DNA from: Mucilaginibacter sp. SJ
GTDB lineage: Bacteria > Bacteroidota > Bacteroidia > Sphingobacteriales > Sphingobacteriaceae
Direction of reading: 5' to 3'
DNA length: 64,000 nt
Assembly (NCBI RefSeq): GCF_028993635.1
Contig: NZ_CP118631.1
Location: forward strand, 2,728,001 to 2,792,000
Numbering within the stretch: the first letter of the stretch is position 1; each line of letters begins with the position of its first letter. The position numbers and the translations under genes are program-made. Shown piece after piece: positions 43,592-53,023 of the stretch. Under the pieces are notes generated by a model. That model saw nothing but the letters and a program-made list of their open reading frames with translations. It searched no databases and was not told the DNA's origin.

Positions 43592-43924
43592 TTAAACGTT
43601 GGGCGGCGGCGTGGGGACCACAGGGTGATATACCTGCTTGTATAAGGCGTTTTCCTGGTTATGGAGAACCTTGGTTTCGGTAATAAATGTGATGAAGTTT
43701 ATGGTATGAAGGTCATACTCATCGAAGATTTTTTTCTCCTTCACAAGGTCTTTTTCGGGGCTGTCTTTTTCAGTTTTGCTTTCCTGCTCCAGCTGAAGGA
43801 TCACAGCACTTACCGTTTTATTATCAAGATATAAAAAAACAGGTGCAAGCGAAATGCCCATCTTTACTACAAAGACGGTCATGAACAGCGCCACTACCCA
43901 TATTTTATTATTCCTGATCTTCAT
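43592..43924 (-). CDS. Small membrane-anchored hypothetical protein
   Basis: 110 residues from ATG 43924. The N-terminus MKIRNNKIWVVALFMTVFVVKMG is an uncleaved-type anchor or signal peptide; the rest is charged and ends in a proline-rich HPVVPTPPPNV. The 17 codons upstream of this ATG are in frame but give no better signal. No family recognised. It is 80 bp upstream of SulP on the same strand and could be the first gene of that operon. Confidence 0.65.
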   Translation of the reverse strand: MKIRNNKIWVVALFMTVFVVKMGISLAPVFLYLDNKTVSAVILQLEQESKTEKDSPEKDLVKEKKIFDEYDLHTINFITFITETKVLHNQENALYKQVYHPVVPTPPPNV

Positions 43925-44030
43925 CAACACAAATATATAAAAATCCGTTATTAAACCACCAGAATAAGTAAGCAAAAGCTATTCTTACAATATAATTACT
44001 ATTTTTAGACAATTACTAACAACCTGAATT

Positions 44031-45572
44031 GTGGATAAAAAGCTTGATCTGTTAAGGCTAAAACGTCATGAAGCCATGCAGGGCGGAGGCCCGGTACGTA
44101 TTGAAAGTCAGCATAAAAAAGGAAAATTAACGGCACGTGAACGTCTGCATTTTTTATTGGATGAAGGTTCGTTCCAGGAGATAGGGATGCTGGTTACCCA
44201 CCGCTCCATTGATTTTGGCATGGAGAAAGAAAAATATCCCGGCGATGGCGTTGTTACAGGTTATGGCACCATAAACGGGCGGCTCACTTATGTATTTTCC
44301 CAGGATTTTACAGTGTTCGGCGGCTCGCTTTCCGAAACCCATGCCGAAAAGATCTGCAAGATCATGGATCTCGCCCTTAAGAACGGCGCTCCCCTTATCG
44401 GCCTCAATGATTCGGGCGGAGCACGCATCCAGGAGGGTGTGGTATCCCTTGGCGGTTATGCCGATATCTTTTATCGCAATACCATGGCATCCGGCGTTAT
44501 CCCGCAAATCTCGGCCATTATGGGCCCATGTGCAGGCGGCGCTGTTTACTCGCCCGCCATTACCGATTTTATTTTAATGGTTGAGCATACCTCATATATG
44601 TTTGTTACCGGGCCTAACGTAGTAAAAACAGTTACCCATGAAGTGGTAACTTCCGAAGAGCTGGGCGGCGCCAACACCCACGCCAGCAAATCAGGCGTTA
44701 CGCATTTTGCCTGTGCCAATGAAATAGCCGCCATTCAGCATATCAAAAGCCTGCTGAGCTATATGCCTCAAAATTGTGAGGATAAAGCTCCTGCCGCTCC
44801 CTACGAAAACGGCGACGAGCTTAGGCCCGAGTTAAACACCATCCTGCCATCAATAGCCTCACAACCCTATGATATCCGCGAGGTTATTGACCATATCATC
44901 GATAAAGCTTCGTTTTTGGAAGTGCATAAAGATTTTGCCGAAAACATTGTGGTAGGCTTCGCGCGCCTGGCAGGCCGCAGCATTGGCATTGTGGCCAATC
45001 AGCCCGCTTTTTTGGCCGGGGTACTGGATATTCACTCATCAACCAAGGCTGCCCGTTTTGTGCGCTTTTGCGATTCCTTCAACATTCCGCTGCTGGTGTT
45101 TGAAGATGTTCCCGGCTTTTTGCCGGGTACCGACCAGGAATGGAATGCCATTATCACCAATGGCGCTAAACTATTATATGCTTTTTGTGAGGCCACCGTT
45201 CCCCGCGTTACGGTGATCACCCGCAAAGCCTATGGTGGTGCTTATGATGTAATGAACTCCAAACACATCGGTGCCGATATGAATTTTGCATGGCCGTCGG
45301 CCGAAATTGCTGTGATGGGCGCCAAAGGTGCCGCCGAAATCATTTTTAAACGGGAGATCACGAAGGCCGAAGATCATGAAGCCAAGTGGCTGGAGATGGA
45401 ACAACTATATTCGGATACTTTTGCCAACCCTTACCGCGCTGCCGAACGCGGATTTATCGACGAAGTAATTGAACCCGCCGAAACGCGCATTAAACTGATT
45501 GCGGCATTTAAAATGCTGGAAAATAAAGTAGTTAACAACCCGAGGAAAAAGCACGGGAATATTCCGCTTTGA
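44031..45572 (+). CDS. Acyl-CoA carboxylase beta (carboxyltransferase) subunit
   Basis: 513 residues from a GTG start, standard length for propionyl-CoA or methylmalonyl-CoA carboxyltransferase. Crotonase-type halves carry the acyl-CoA oxyanion motif GGARIQEGV and the carboxybiotin-side [12 protein letters not shown]; the terminal block [10 protein letters not shown] is characteristic. It transfers CO2 from carboxybiotin to propionyl-CoA (or runs as a methylmalonyl-CoA decarboxylase). Biotin carboxylase and BCCP partners are not in the window. Its TGA stop is the first codon of a degenerate repeat. Confidence 0.93.
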   Translation: MDKKLDLLRLKRHEAMQGGGPVRIESQHKKGKLTARERLHFLLDEGSFQEIGMLVTHRSIDFGMEKEKYPGDGVVTGYGTINGRLTYVFSQDFTVFGGSLSETHAEKICKIMDLALKNGAPLIGLNDSGGARIQEGVVSLGGYADIFYRNTMASGVIPQISAIMGPCAGGAVYSPAITDFILMVEHTSYMFVTGPNVVKTVTHEVVTSEELGGANTHASKSGVTHFACANEIAAIQHIKSLLSYMPQNCEDKAPAAPYENGDELRPELNTILPSIASQPYDIREVIDHIIDKASFLEVHKDFAENIVVGFARLAGRSIGIVANQPAFLAGVLDIHSSTKAARFVRFCDSFNIPLLVFEDVPGFLPGTDQEWNAIITNGAKLLYAFCEATVPRVTVITRKAYGGAYDVMNSKHIGADMNFAWPSAEIAVMGAKGAAEIIFKREITKAEDHEAKWLEMEQLYSDTFANPYRAAERGFIDEVIEPAETRIKLIAAFKMLENKVVNNPRKKHGNIPL

Positions 45573-45759
45573 TTTGGGATTTTCGATTTCGGATTTATTT
45601 TCTTTTTTATTGTAGATGCCGTAATTGCCTTTCTGGCTGTTTATGGCGTAAGTATTGTGCGGCCGCCGGTGCTGTGATTACTTGTGCCTTCGGCTATAGA
45701 AAATCAGATTTGTTTACCTTTGCGTTTCTAATTCCGAAATCGAACATCCGAAATCCGCA
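45570..45759. repeat. TCCGAAAT-type inverted arms filling the gap between two genes
   Basis: The left arm (45570-45596: TGATTTGGGATTTTCGATTT...) begins with the stop codon of the carboxylase gene; the right arm (45731-45759: TTCCGAAATCGAACATCC...) ends on the base before the ATG of the GNAT gene. The arms are reverse complements in kind. Between them is the GNAT promoter. Confidence 0.75.
45715..45722 (+). promoter_or_regulatory. -7 box of GNAT gene 45760
   Basis: TACCTTTG is an exact TAnnTTTG match 37 nt before the ATG. The repeat arm then forms the 5' untranslated region. Confidence 0.55.
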
Positions 45760-46194
45760 ATGAAAAACATCTCTATCGAACAAATCCGTCCGGAGCTTAC
45801 CTGGCGGTTAAGGCAACGTATCTTATATCCCGAAAGCAAGCTTTATGAAATGGAGATGGAGGAGGATAACCAAGGCTATCACTTTGCTGCTTTTAAAGAT
45901 AATCATATCATAGCGGTAGTATCCCTTTTTAATAAAGGAAACGACTGGCAGTTTCGCAAATTTGCTGTTGATCAATCAGTTCAAAAAATGGGCCTCGGTA
46001 AAGCGATGCTGGAGCATATAACCGATTTTGCCCTTACCAATGGAGGTGTGTTGTTATGGTGTAATGCCCGGGTATCGGCCATTGGTTTCTATTTAAAACA
46101 TGGCTTCACACATACCGGCAAGCTTTTTTCAAAAAACGGCTTCGACTATGAGATCCTCGAAAAACAACTTATTCCTTCTCCGGGTCAGCAATAA
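45760..46194 (+). CDS. GNAT-family N-acetyltransferase
   Basis: 144 residues with the GNAT acetyl-CoA motif: RKFAVDQSVQKMGLGKAMLEHI (Q-x-x-G-x-G/A loop as QKMGLGKA), then LLWCNARVSAIGFYLKHGF. Single-domain cytoplasmic acyltransferase; substrate unknown. Its ATG directly follows a repeat arm. Confidence 0.9.
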   Translation: MKNISIEQIRPELTWRLRQRILYPESKLYEMEMEEDNQGYHFAAFKDNHIIAVVSLFNKGNDWQFRKFAVDQSVQKMGLGKAMLEHITDFALTNGGVLLWCNARVSAIGFYLKHGFTHTGKLFSKNGFDYEILEKQLIPSPGQQ

Positions 46195-46263
46195 CAAGAG
46201 TGGTAAGCTGCCGAGCCCACAACAACTGCTTTAGGCCCTGTGCATTTTGCTTTCCGCTTTTAA

Positions 46264-47160
46264 TTACTCTTTCATCAAATCAACAATAATAGCTTTGGCA
46301 AAATCATTGGGCTGTTTCTGGTTGGAGATCTTGGCCACATCAAGCGCGGCGTCAATATCACCCTGCGCTTCATAAACCACCGCAAGGTTGTAAGCAGCTC
46401 TGCTGGCCAGTTTTGAGTCCGACCCGTCAATAAGTGGGTTTAGTATCTTGAAAGCCTGATCAAATTTTCCGGCTTTGATCAGTTCTACCGAGCTGCTCAA
46501 CTGATCGCCATTGGTATACAGGGGCCTGTCGTGGTAATCGGTATATGGCAGGTAATCCTTAAGCGCATCCAATGCCGAATTACGGATAGCATCAAATAAA
46601 GGCCCGCCGTGGGCAAGTAAGCTGGATGCATTACCATAAGGATTATTATCATTTATTTCGGCCTCGCCGTTTAGCTTTTTAAAGTAGATGCCATTGGCTT
46701 CATAAAGGGTGAAACTGGTTTTAACCACCGATACCCGGTAAACCGATGGCACGCCGTTGTAATAATCCTGCTGCAATTTAGTTTCGCCTTTAAAATCCTC
46801 AAACGCGAGCACATAAGAAGCGTTGTATTTTTTTGCCAGAAATTTCACCGAATCGGTATTGGCGGTAAAGTTAACCGAATCAACCAGTTGTACAACTTTT
46901 ACACCGGGCAGCGCATGCAACTGTACAGCGGCATTGTTTATGGCGGTATAAGCGGCGGCTTTAAATGTAGTCAACACGCGTTTATTACGATTACGGGCCG
47001 AATCGGGCAGGTAGTGGTTAATGACTACGATGGTTGTTTTTGCCCTGTTAAAATTCAGCTTCGGCGCGTAATCAACCGGAACATTTACATATTGAGGTAC
47101 GCTGCATGCCGCTAAAAAACATGCAGCAAATAAGATACAAATTAGCCTGAATAGTTTCAC
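46264..47160 (-). CDS. DUF6340-type lipoprotein with C-terminal TPR-like region
   Basis: 298 residues from GTG 47160, giving the signal MKLFRLICILFAACFLAACS with lipobox LAAC. A -7-like box TACCTTTC at 47184-47191 lies inside the longer ORF (to 47259), which is therefore rejected. The mature part has a Rossmann-like or FlgT-like segment (AKTTIVVINHYLPDSARNRN, VLAFEDFKGET) and ends in a TPR-like helix pair (AAYNLAVVYEAQGDIDAALDVA). I believe it matches the Bacteroidota family DUF6340; function unknown. Probably an outer-membrane lipoprotein. Confidence 0.8.
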   Translation of the reverse strand: MKLFRLICILFAACFLAACSVPQYVNVPVDYAPKLNFNRAKTTIVVINHYLPDSARNRNKRVLTTFKAAAYTAINNAAVQLHALPGVKVVQLVDSVNFTANTDSVKFLAKKYNASYVLAFEDFKGETKLQQDYYNGVPSVYRVSVVKTSFTLYEANGIYFKKLNGEAEINDNNPYGNASSLLAHGGPLFDAIRNSALDALKDYLPYTDYHDRPLYTNGDQLSSSVELIKAGKFDQAFKILNPLIDGSDSKLASRAAYNLAVVYEAQGDIDAALDVAKISNQKQPNDFAKAIIVDLMKE

Positions 47161-47183
47161 CTTATTAAAAATTAAATATCGCG

Positions 47184-47191
47184 GAAAGGTA
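47184..47191 (-). promoter_or_regulatory. -7 box of lipoprotein gene 46264
   Basis: TACCTTTC on the minus strand is one mismatch from TAnnTTTG and 23 nt before the chosen GTG. It supports the shorter CDS. Confidence 0.45.
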
Positions 47192-47357
47192 TAACATAAG
47201 CATGAAAGCTTTATGAAATAACCGGTCATTTTTGTATCAAAACAAACCAGCGCCTTCATTGTGACTAAATATTTTCAAAAACGTTTAATATTGATTTTAT
47301 ATAATTGATATACTGCTTATATCCGGCTTAATTTTAGTGCAATGTCATGAGCTTTGT

Positions 47358-47365
47358 TATATTTG
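47358..47365 (+). promoter_or_regulatory. -7 box of M42 peptidase gene
   Basis: TATATTTG is an exact TAnnTTTG match 38 nt before the ATG at 47404. Confidence 0.5.
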
Positions 47366-47403
47366 CTGTATTACTACATTTAGATTGAAAACATTAATTC
47401 AAT

Positions 47404-48519
47404 ATGGCTAAAAAGAAATCTGACGCCCCACAGCATACTTCCGTTGTAAACGAAACTTCACTCGCGTTCTTTGAAAAATATATCAACAACCCCTCACCTA
47501 CAGGTTTTGAATGGAAAGGCCAGGAGCTTTGGCTCGAATATCTGAAACCTTACATTGATACCCATTATGTTGATAATTACGGCACCGCGGTTGGCATCAT
47601 CAATCCAAAAGCCGATTACAAAGTGGTTATTGAAGCTCATGCCGATGAAATTTCATGGTTTGTGAATTACATCACTAACGATGGCTTAATATATGTTATC
47701 CGCAATGGCGGCTCCGATCATCAGATAGCGCCTTCAAAACGTGTAAATATCCATACCGATAATGGCGTAGTTAAAGCTGTTTTCGGCTGGCCCGCTATCC
47801 ACACCCGCCTGGGCGGTGACAAGGAAGAAGCGCCTACCCTTAAAAATATCTTTTTAGATTGCGGCTGCACCTCAAAAGAAGAAGTTGAAAAACTGGGCAT
47901 TCATGTAGGTTGTGTTATCACTTACGAGGATGAATTTATGGTGCTTAACGATCGCTATTATGTTGGCCGCGCGCTTGATAACCGTGCAGGCGGGTTCATG
48001 ATTGCCGAGGTAGCCCGTTTACTTAAAGAAAACAATGTAAAACTTCCTTTCGGTTTATATATAGTTAACGCTGTGCAGGAGGAGATAGGTTTACGCGGCG
48101 CCGAAATGATAGCGCATAAAATTAAACCTAATGTGGCTATTGTTACTGATGTTACGCATGATACCCAAACGCCAATGATCAACAAAATTACCCAGGGCGA
48201 CTTAGCCTGCGGTAAAGGCCCAGTTATATCATATGCCCCGGCAGTACAAAACAACCTGAACAAGCTGCTTATTGAAAGTGCCCAAAAAGCAGGCATACCG
48301 TTCCAGCGTCAGGCGTCATCACGGTCAACAGGTACCGATACCGACGCCTTTGCTTACTCAAACGACGGTGTACCATCGGCATTAATCTCATTACCTTTAC
48401 GTTATATGCATACCACCGTCGAGATGATCCACAAAGAGGATGTTGATAACGTGATCCGTTTGATATATGAGTCTCTGCTAAACATCCAGGCCGGTCAGGA
48501 TTTCAGGTACATCAAATAA
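47404..48519 (+). CDS. M42-family metallopeptidase (aminopeptidase-like)
   Basis: 371 residues. Co-catalytic zinc ligands are in IEAHADEISW (His and Asp), GRALDNRAGG (bridging Asp), VQEEIGLRGA (catalytic Glu and ligand Glu), VTDVTHDTQ (Asp) and MHTTVEM (His), the usual M42 order with an inserted dodecamer-forming domain between. M42 enzymes form tetrahedral dodecamers that trim peptides in the cytoplasm; no signal peptide here. Sequence specificity (glutamyl or broader) cannot be read. Confidence 0.94.
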   Translation: MAKKKSDAPQHTSVVNETSLAFFEKYINNPSPTGFEWKGQELWLEYLKPYIDTHYVDNYGTAVGIINPKADYKVVIEAHADEISWFVNYITNDGLIYVIRNGGSDHQIAPSKRVNIHTDNGVVKAVFGWPAIHTRLGGDKEEAPTLKNIFLDCGCTSKEEVEKLGIHVGCVITYEDEFMVLNDRYYVGRALDNRAGGFMIAEVARLLKENNVKLPFGLYIVNAVQEEIGLRGAEMIAHKIKPNVAIVTDVTHDTQTPMINKITQGDLACGKGPVISYAPAVQNNLNKLLIESAQKAGIPFQRQASSRSTGTDTDAFAYSNDGVPSALISLPLRYMHTTVEMIHKEDVDNVIRLIYESLLNIQAGQDFRYIK

Positions 48520-48616
48520 CAAAAAGTACAATTTGTGAAACAATAAGGACAAAAATCCATTCCCTATTAACATAATTATAAAATAGCTTTTAAATAAAAT
48601 ACCCCAAATACTATCT

Positions 48617-49519
48617 ATGAAACCCACGTTATTAATATTGGCCGCCGGGATGGCCAGCCGTTATGGCAGTATGAAACAAGTTGACGGCTTTGGCCCCAAC
48701 GGCGAAACAATTATTGACTATTCAATATATGATGCCATAAAAGCAGGCTTTGGCAAGGTAAGTTTTATTATCCGCGAAGAGTTTGCCGAAAACTTTAAGG
48801 CAATCTTTGAGCCCAAACTCGCCGGCCGCATTGAAACAGACTATGTATATCAAAGCTTTGATCTTAAACCATTTGGGATTGATAAAGAGATTGAACGTGC
48901 CAAACCATGGGGAACAGCCCATGCTGTGTTAGCTGCCCGCAACCAGATCAACGAGCCTTTTTGTGTGATCAATGCTGATGACTTTTACGGTTATGATTCA
49001 TTTGAAAAAATGGCTAAATTTTTAACCACCGACGTTAAAGACGATCAGTATTCAATAATCGGATACCAGATTGACCGTACATTATCTGACTATGGCTCGG
49101 TATCACGTGGTGTTTGCAGCGTTGATGATAATGGTAACATGGTTGAAATTAACGAACGTACTGAAGTTTATTTTAAAGAGGACGGCAGCGTAGCTTATAA
49201 AGACGCAACCGGCGAACATCCGCTTGATAATGAAACACGTGTATCGATGAATTTCTGGGGATTTACACCCGCTATTTTTAAGCAAAGTGAGGATATGTTC
49301 AGGGAATTTGTTGCAGCTAACGAAAACAACCCGAAATCGGAGTTCTTTATTCCCCTGGTTGCCGATAAGCTGATCAAAAATGGAACAGCCTCCTTTAAGG
49401 TGATCCCAACCGGTGCAAAATGGTTTGGAGTTACTTACAAGGAAGATAAACCAATAGTGCAAAAATGTATCTCCGACCTGGTAACAGGCGGCGTTTACCC
49501 CGAAAAACTTTGGGACTAA
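48617..49519 (+). CDS. NTP-transferase family nucleotidyltransferase
   Basis: 300 residues. N-terminal nucleotide-binding loop LAAGMASRYGSMKQVDGFGPNGE, sugar-nucleotide-type PWGTAHAVLAAR and metal-binding INADDFYG place it in the GT-A nucleotidyltransferase superfamily, akin to hexose-1-phosphate uridylyl- or mannose-1-phosphate transferases. A C-terminal region (FKVIPTGAKWFGVTYKEDKP) differs from GalU/RfbA. Substrate unknown. Monocistronic, ended by a strong terminator. Confidence 0.85.
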   Translation: MKPTLLILAAGMASRYGSMKQVDGFGPNGETIIDYSIYDAIKAGFGKVSFIIREEFAENFKAIFEPKLAGRIETDYVYQSFDLKPFGIDKEIERAKPWGTAHAVLAARNQINEPFCVINADDFYGYDSFEKMAKFLTTDVKDDQYSIIGYQIDRTLSDYGSVSRGVCSVDDNGNMVEINERTEVYFKEDGSVAYKDATGEHPLDNETRVSMNFWGFTPAIFKQSEDMFREFVAANENNPKSEFFIPLVADKLIKNGTASFKVIPTGAKWFGVTYKEDKPIVQKCISDLVTGGVYPEKLWD

Positions 49520-49535
49520 TTAATAGTTGCTCCTT

Positions 49536-49580
49536 CAAACAAAAAGCTCCCGTTCCAACCGAACGGAAGCTTTTTGTTTG
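49536..49580. terminator. Bidirectional terminator between 48617 and 49596 genes
   Basis: CAAACAAAAAGCTCCCGTTC pairs with GAACGGAAGCTTTTTGTTTG around CAACC, with one internal mismatch. It serves both convergent genes. Confidence 0.85.
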
Positions 49581-49595
49581 ATATGGCTTCCTAAA

Positions 49596-49982
49596 TTAGT
49601 CCTGGTAAATAAAGAATGTTTTTTGATCACCGTCTTCATAAACGTGCAGGGTTTTCTTAACCACCTGATTATTGGTTTTAACTTCCATAATGTAATCGCC
49701 ATCTTCAAGATTGGTTAAAACATAGCCCCTTTCAACATCGGTTTTGGTTGATACAACGTCTTTTAGCAAAAGTTCATTTTGTTTGCTGTAAACGCGTACA
49801 AATGAACGGCCGTTTTCTGATTTTGCAAGCGTTAATTTAACACCGCGGTCGTGGTCAAGCGCTTTAAAGGTAACAACCTCTTTTGCTTTTGGGGTTACAT
49901 CGGCGGCTTTAGCTGCTGTAGTAGCAAATACACCTGCGCTTAATAAGAAGAATAATGCTGATAATTTTATTGAAGTTTTCAT
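49596..49982 (-). CDS. Small secreted beta-sandwich-like protein
   Basis: 128 residues. Cleavable signal peptide MKTSIKLSALFFLLSAGVF..AKA, then about 100 residues of alternating strands (VVTFKALDHDRGVKLTL, SFVRVYSKQNELLL, GYVLTNLEDGDYIMEV) that resemble the Ig-like C-terminal modules of T9SS cargo or DUF3244 proteins, but standing alone. No lipobox. Probably periplasmic or secreted. Function unknown. Confidence 0.78.
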   Translation of the reverse strand: MKTSIKLSALFFLLSAGVFATTAAKAADVTPKAKEVVTFKALDHDRGVKLTLAKSENGRSFVRVYSKQNELLLKDVVSTKTDVERGYVLTNLEDGDYIMEVKTNNQVVKKTLHVYEDGDQKTFFIYQD

Positions 49983-50260
49983 GATTTTGAGCTTTTAAGT
50001 ATGTTAAATATTTTTTGTTTGTTATTTTCAATGATCAAATGAACAACATTAATTTTAACTGCTAAAAAGTGTTATACCAGCACCGAAAAGATATAGACCA
50101 ATACCCGAAAACGTTCGGCAAACACCAAAAACACACTAATTATCAGCATTTTACATTTGGTCGAAAATTAAAGGGCGTTGATCGGGCAGGAAAGCGGGTT
50201 GGTCGTTTTTGGGGATGAAATAGAAAAATCCATGCGTTTTTGAAGCTCAATTAACAACCA

Positions 50261-50376
50261 TGTCGTTGCGAGGAGCCGCAGGGGAAGAAGCCCCTGGAGC
50301 GACGTGGCAATCTCGTAGCTATACAGATCGGACTTGCATTGGCTACGAGATTGCCGCGCTGCGCTCGCAATGACAA
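50261..50376. repeat. GTCGTTGCGAGG / CTCGCAATGAC inverted repeat
   Basis: Left arm TGTCGTTGCGAGGAGC, internal CAATCTCGTAGC and its mirror GCTACGAGATTG, right arm GCGCTCGCAATGACA. It is a long imperfect palindrome of a type common in intergenic DNA of many bacteria. It lies in the 715-bp gap 49983-50697. Confidence 0.7.
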
Positions 50377-50387
50377 CTTAAAACGGG

Positions 50388-50461
50388 TGTCATGCTGAGC
50401 CTGTCGAAGCATGGTGGGTAAGCCTCTGCGCGCGAGTCTTCGGCAGGCTCAGACTGACAGG
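50388..50461 (+). repeat. CATGCTGAGC/GTCGAAGCATGG repeat
   Basis: GTGTCATGCTGAGCCTGTCGAAGC... CTCAGACTGACAGG; the same element in reverse orientation is at 34255-34325. It directly follows the previous repeat. A half copy of the GCGCTCGTT palindrome (ACAAACGAGCG) follows near 50565. Confidence 0.65.
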
Positions 50462-50666
50462 CCCTCTTTTGTCATTTCACCTTCAGAGGCCTCCGGATTT
50501 AAACGTAATGACATGGTTTCTATTTGTTTTCCAAAGCAACTTTCCCCTTCCCAATACCTATGGTTACAAACGAGCGAGAGTTAAATGAAAAGAGGAAAAT
50601 CCGTTGACGTTTATCTCAAACTCACATTTAACAAAACCAACCTAACCAAACAACGTTGCCTTTAAG

Positions 50667-50674
50667 TACCTTTA
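50667..50674 (+). promoter_or_regulatory. -7-like box of the GH31 gene
   Basis: TACCTTTA is one mismatch from TAnnTTTG, 23 nt before ATG 50698. It supports rejecting the TTG start at 50656. Confidence 0.4.
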
Positions 50675-50697
50675 TCTATTCCGGGTACCCCACAGGC

Positions 50698-52962
50698 ATG
50701 AATTTAGAAATTGCAGGCAACGTACAGGGCTTTAAACAGCAGGATGGTATTTTAACAATTAAAACCGCCGAAGCTGAAGCAAGGGTTTACATATACAGCC
50801 CTACAATTATCAGGGTAAGCATCAGCAAAAATTTCAACCCGGGTGAGACTTCTTTCGCGGTAATCAGACAGCCACTGGCCGATTTCGATTTTGACGAATC
50901 ATCAGCCAATATTGATATTACTACACCAGCCTTAAAGCTCAGCATTCAAAAATCGCCATTACGATTCAACTTTTTCACATCTGCAGGTATCTCGCTGAGT
51001 GAAGATCACGCCCGCTTTGGTACAAACTGGCAGGGCGAACGGGTGACCTGCTATCGCCGGTTGTTTGAGGGTGAACGGTTTATTGGCCTGGGCGAAAAAA
51101 CCGGTAACCTCGACAGGCGTAGCGCGGCCTATGTAAACTGGAATACCGATGCGCCAAACCACACGCCCGAATCCGATCCGCTGTATAAAACCTTTCCGTT
51201 TTTTATAGGATTACACAGCGGGTTAACTTACGGTTTGTTTCTTGACAATACCCATAAAAGCTACTTCGACTTTGGTGCATCCACAGATGAGGAAACAAGC
51301 TGGTTCGGGGCAGATGGCGGCGATTTGAATTACTACTTTTTCGGGGCACAAGGTGTTGCGAAAATAATTGAAGATTATACCTGGCTTACCGGCAGGATGG
51401 AAATGCCGCCGCTCTGGAGCCTGGGCTATCAGCAATGCCGATGGAGTTATATGAGCGCCGATGAAGTATTGAACATCGCCCAAACCTTCCGCAAAAAACA
51501 GATCCCTGCCGATGTAATGTACTGCGATATCGATTATATGGACGATTTCAAGATCTTCACCTGGAACAAAAAAACTTTCCCTAAACCCAAGCAAATGCTC
51601 GATAAACTAAAGGCGATGGACTTTAGGCTGGTTACCATTGTTGATCCGGGAATTAAGGTAGAAGAAGGTTATAAGGAATACGATGAGGGTATTGAGCAGG
51701 ATTATTTTGCCAAATATCCCGACGGCGAAAATTATACCGGCTATGTGTGGCCGGGCCGCTGTCACTTTCCGGATTTTTTCAGGGGAGAGGTACGCGAATG
51801 GTGGGGAGCAGCCTTCACCGCTCTTACTCAACCCGGCGTTGAAGGTTTCTGGAATGATATGAACGAGCCTGCCGCCTGGGGGCAAAATATCCCCTGGATA
51901 GTAAAATTTGGAGATAAGTTTATGCCGGAAGTGCGTAATGCCTATGGCATGCAAATGGCCCGCGCCACTTATGATGGCACAAGAAAGATCATGGGAAACA
52001 AACGGCCGTTTGTACTTACCCGGGCCGCCTATTCGGGCACGCAGCGCTATTCGGCCGTGTGGACGGGCGACAACACCGGCACCGATGCCCATATGCTTTT
52101 AGGACAACGACTGGTAAATAGTTTGGGTATTACAGGTGTGAGTTTTATCGGGGTGGATATAGGTGGCTTCAGCGGCAATCCTACGCCTGAGCTCATGGTA
52201 CGCTGGAACTCGTTGGGTACTTATACGCCCATGTTCCGCAATCATGCCATACAAGGCAGTAAAATGCGCGAGCCCTGGGAATGGGGCAAGGATAATGAAC
52301 AGATCATCAAAAAAGATATCGAACAACGGTATAAACTCCTTCCCTACCTGTACAGCAGCTTCTATCAGTCAACGCAAACAGGTTTGCCGGTAAGCCGCAC
52401 ATTAGCCATTGAGCACAGTTTTGACGGGAATGTTTTTGATGAGCGTTTTCAAAATGAATTTATGTTTGGCGACGCGATGTTGGTTGCTCCTGTTGAAAGC
52501 ACTAAACTAACCGAAGATGTTTACCTGCCCCGAGGCTCGTGGTATAGGTTAAGCAGCGATAAGTTTTATGAGGGAGAACAGATTGTTAATATTCAGGCGC
52601 CGCTAACAGATTTGCCGGTATTTGTTAAGGCCGGCGGTATTATCCCCATGCAAAGTGTTGTACAAAGCACCAATGAAAAAGGCGACGGGATATTGCAGGT
52701 ACACGTATGGAACGGCAGGGAAGCAAATAGTTTTATTTATTACGAAGACGATGGCGTATCATATGATTATGAGCAGGGTGTTTATTATAAACGTACTATC
52801 AGTTTCAATCCCATAGAAAAGAGCCTCAGTCTATCATCAGTTGAAGGCTCATCTAAATCGAGGTTTACACATCTGAAATTTGTTTTGCATGGGTTTGAAG
52901 ATGTAAAGCTGAAAGATGAGATGGTTGTGAATGAAAATGGAGCGGCTGAAGTAAGGTTATAA
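50698..52962 (+). CDS. Glycoside hydrolase family 31 (alpha-glucosidase type)
   Basis: 754 residues. N-terminal galactose-mutarotase-like domain, (beta/alpha)8 barrel with nucleophile Asp387 in FWNDMNEP and acid/base Asp458 in WTGDNTG, then C-terminal beta domains. No signal peptide, so a cytoplasmic enzyme that releases glucose (or another alpha-linked hexose or xylose) from oligosaccharides. It stands outside any polysaccharide utilisation locus: no SusCD or sugar regulator is near. Confidence 0.95.
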   Translation: MNLEIAGNVQGFKQQDGILTIKTAEAEARVYIYSPTIIRVSISKNFNPGETSFAVIRQPLADFDFDESSANIDITTPALKLSIQKSPLRFNFFTSAGISLSEDHARFGTNWQGERVTCYRRLFEGERFIGLGEKTGNLDRRSAAYVNWNTDAPNHTPESDPLYKTFPFFIGLHSGLTYGLFLDNTHKSYFDFGASTDEETSWFGADGGDLNYYFFGAQGVAKIIEDYTWLTGRMEMPPLWSLGYQQCRWSYMSADEVLNIAQTFRKKQIPADVMYCDIDYMDDFKIFTWNKKTFPKPKQMLDKLKAMDFRLVTIVDPGIKVEEGYKEYDEGIEQDYFAKYPDGENYTGYVWPGRCHFPDFFRGEVREWWGAAFTALTQPGVEGFWNDMNEPAAWGQNIPWIVKFGDKFMPEVRNAYGMQMARATYDGTRKIMGNKRPFVLTRAAYSGTQRYSAVWTGDNTGTDAHMLLGQRLVNSLGITGVSFIGVDIGGFSGNPTPELMVRWNSLGTYTPMFRNHAIQGSKMREPWEWGKDNEQIIKKDIEQRYKLLPYLYSSFYQSTQTGLPVSRTLAIEHSFDGNVFDERFQNEFMFGDAMLVAPVESTKLTEDVYLPRGSWYRLSSDKFYEGEQIVNIQAPLTDLPVFVKAGGIIPMQSVVQSTNEKGDGILQVHVWNGREANSFIYYEDDGVSYDYEQGVYYKRTISFNPIEKSLSLSSVEGSSKSRFTHLKFVLHGFEDVKLKDEMVVNENGAAEVRL

Positions 52963-53023
52963 TTGCTATCGGTGGTTTTGAAATTCTGGTGATAGTATTT
53001 ACATTCGGTTAAGTATCTCAATA

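Noticed and set aside
45569-45763. 64-codon ORF between carboxylase and GNAT genes
   Set aside because: It is translation of repeat arms and promoter DNA, with Arg/Phe/Cys-rich random composition.
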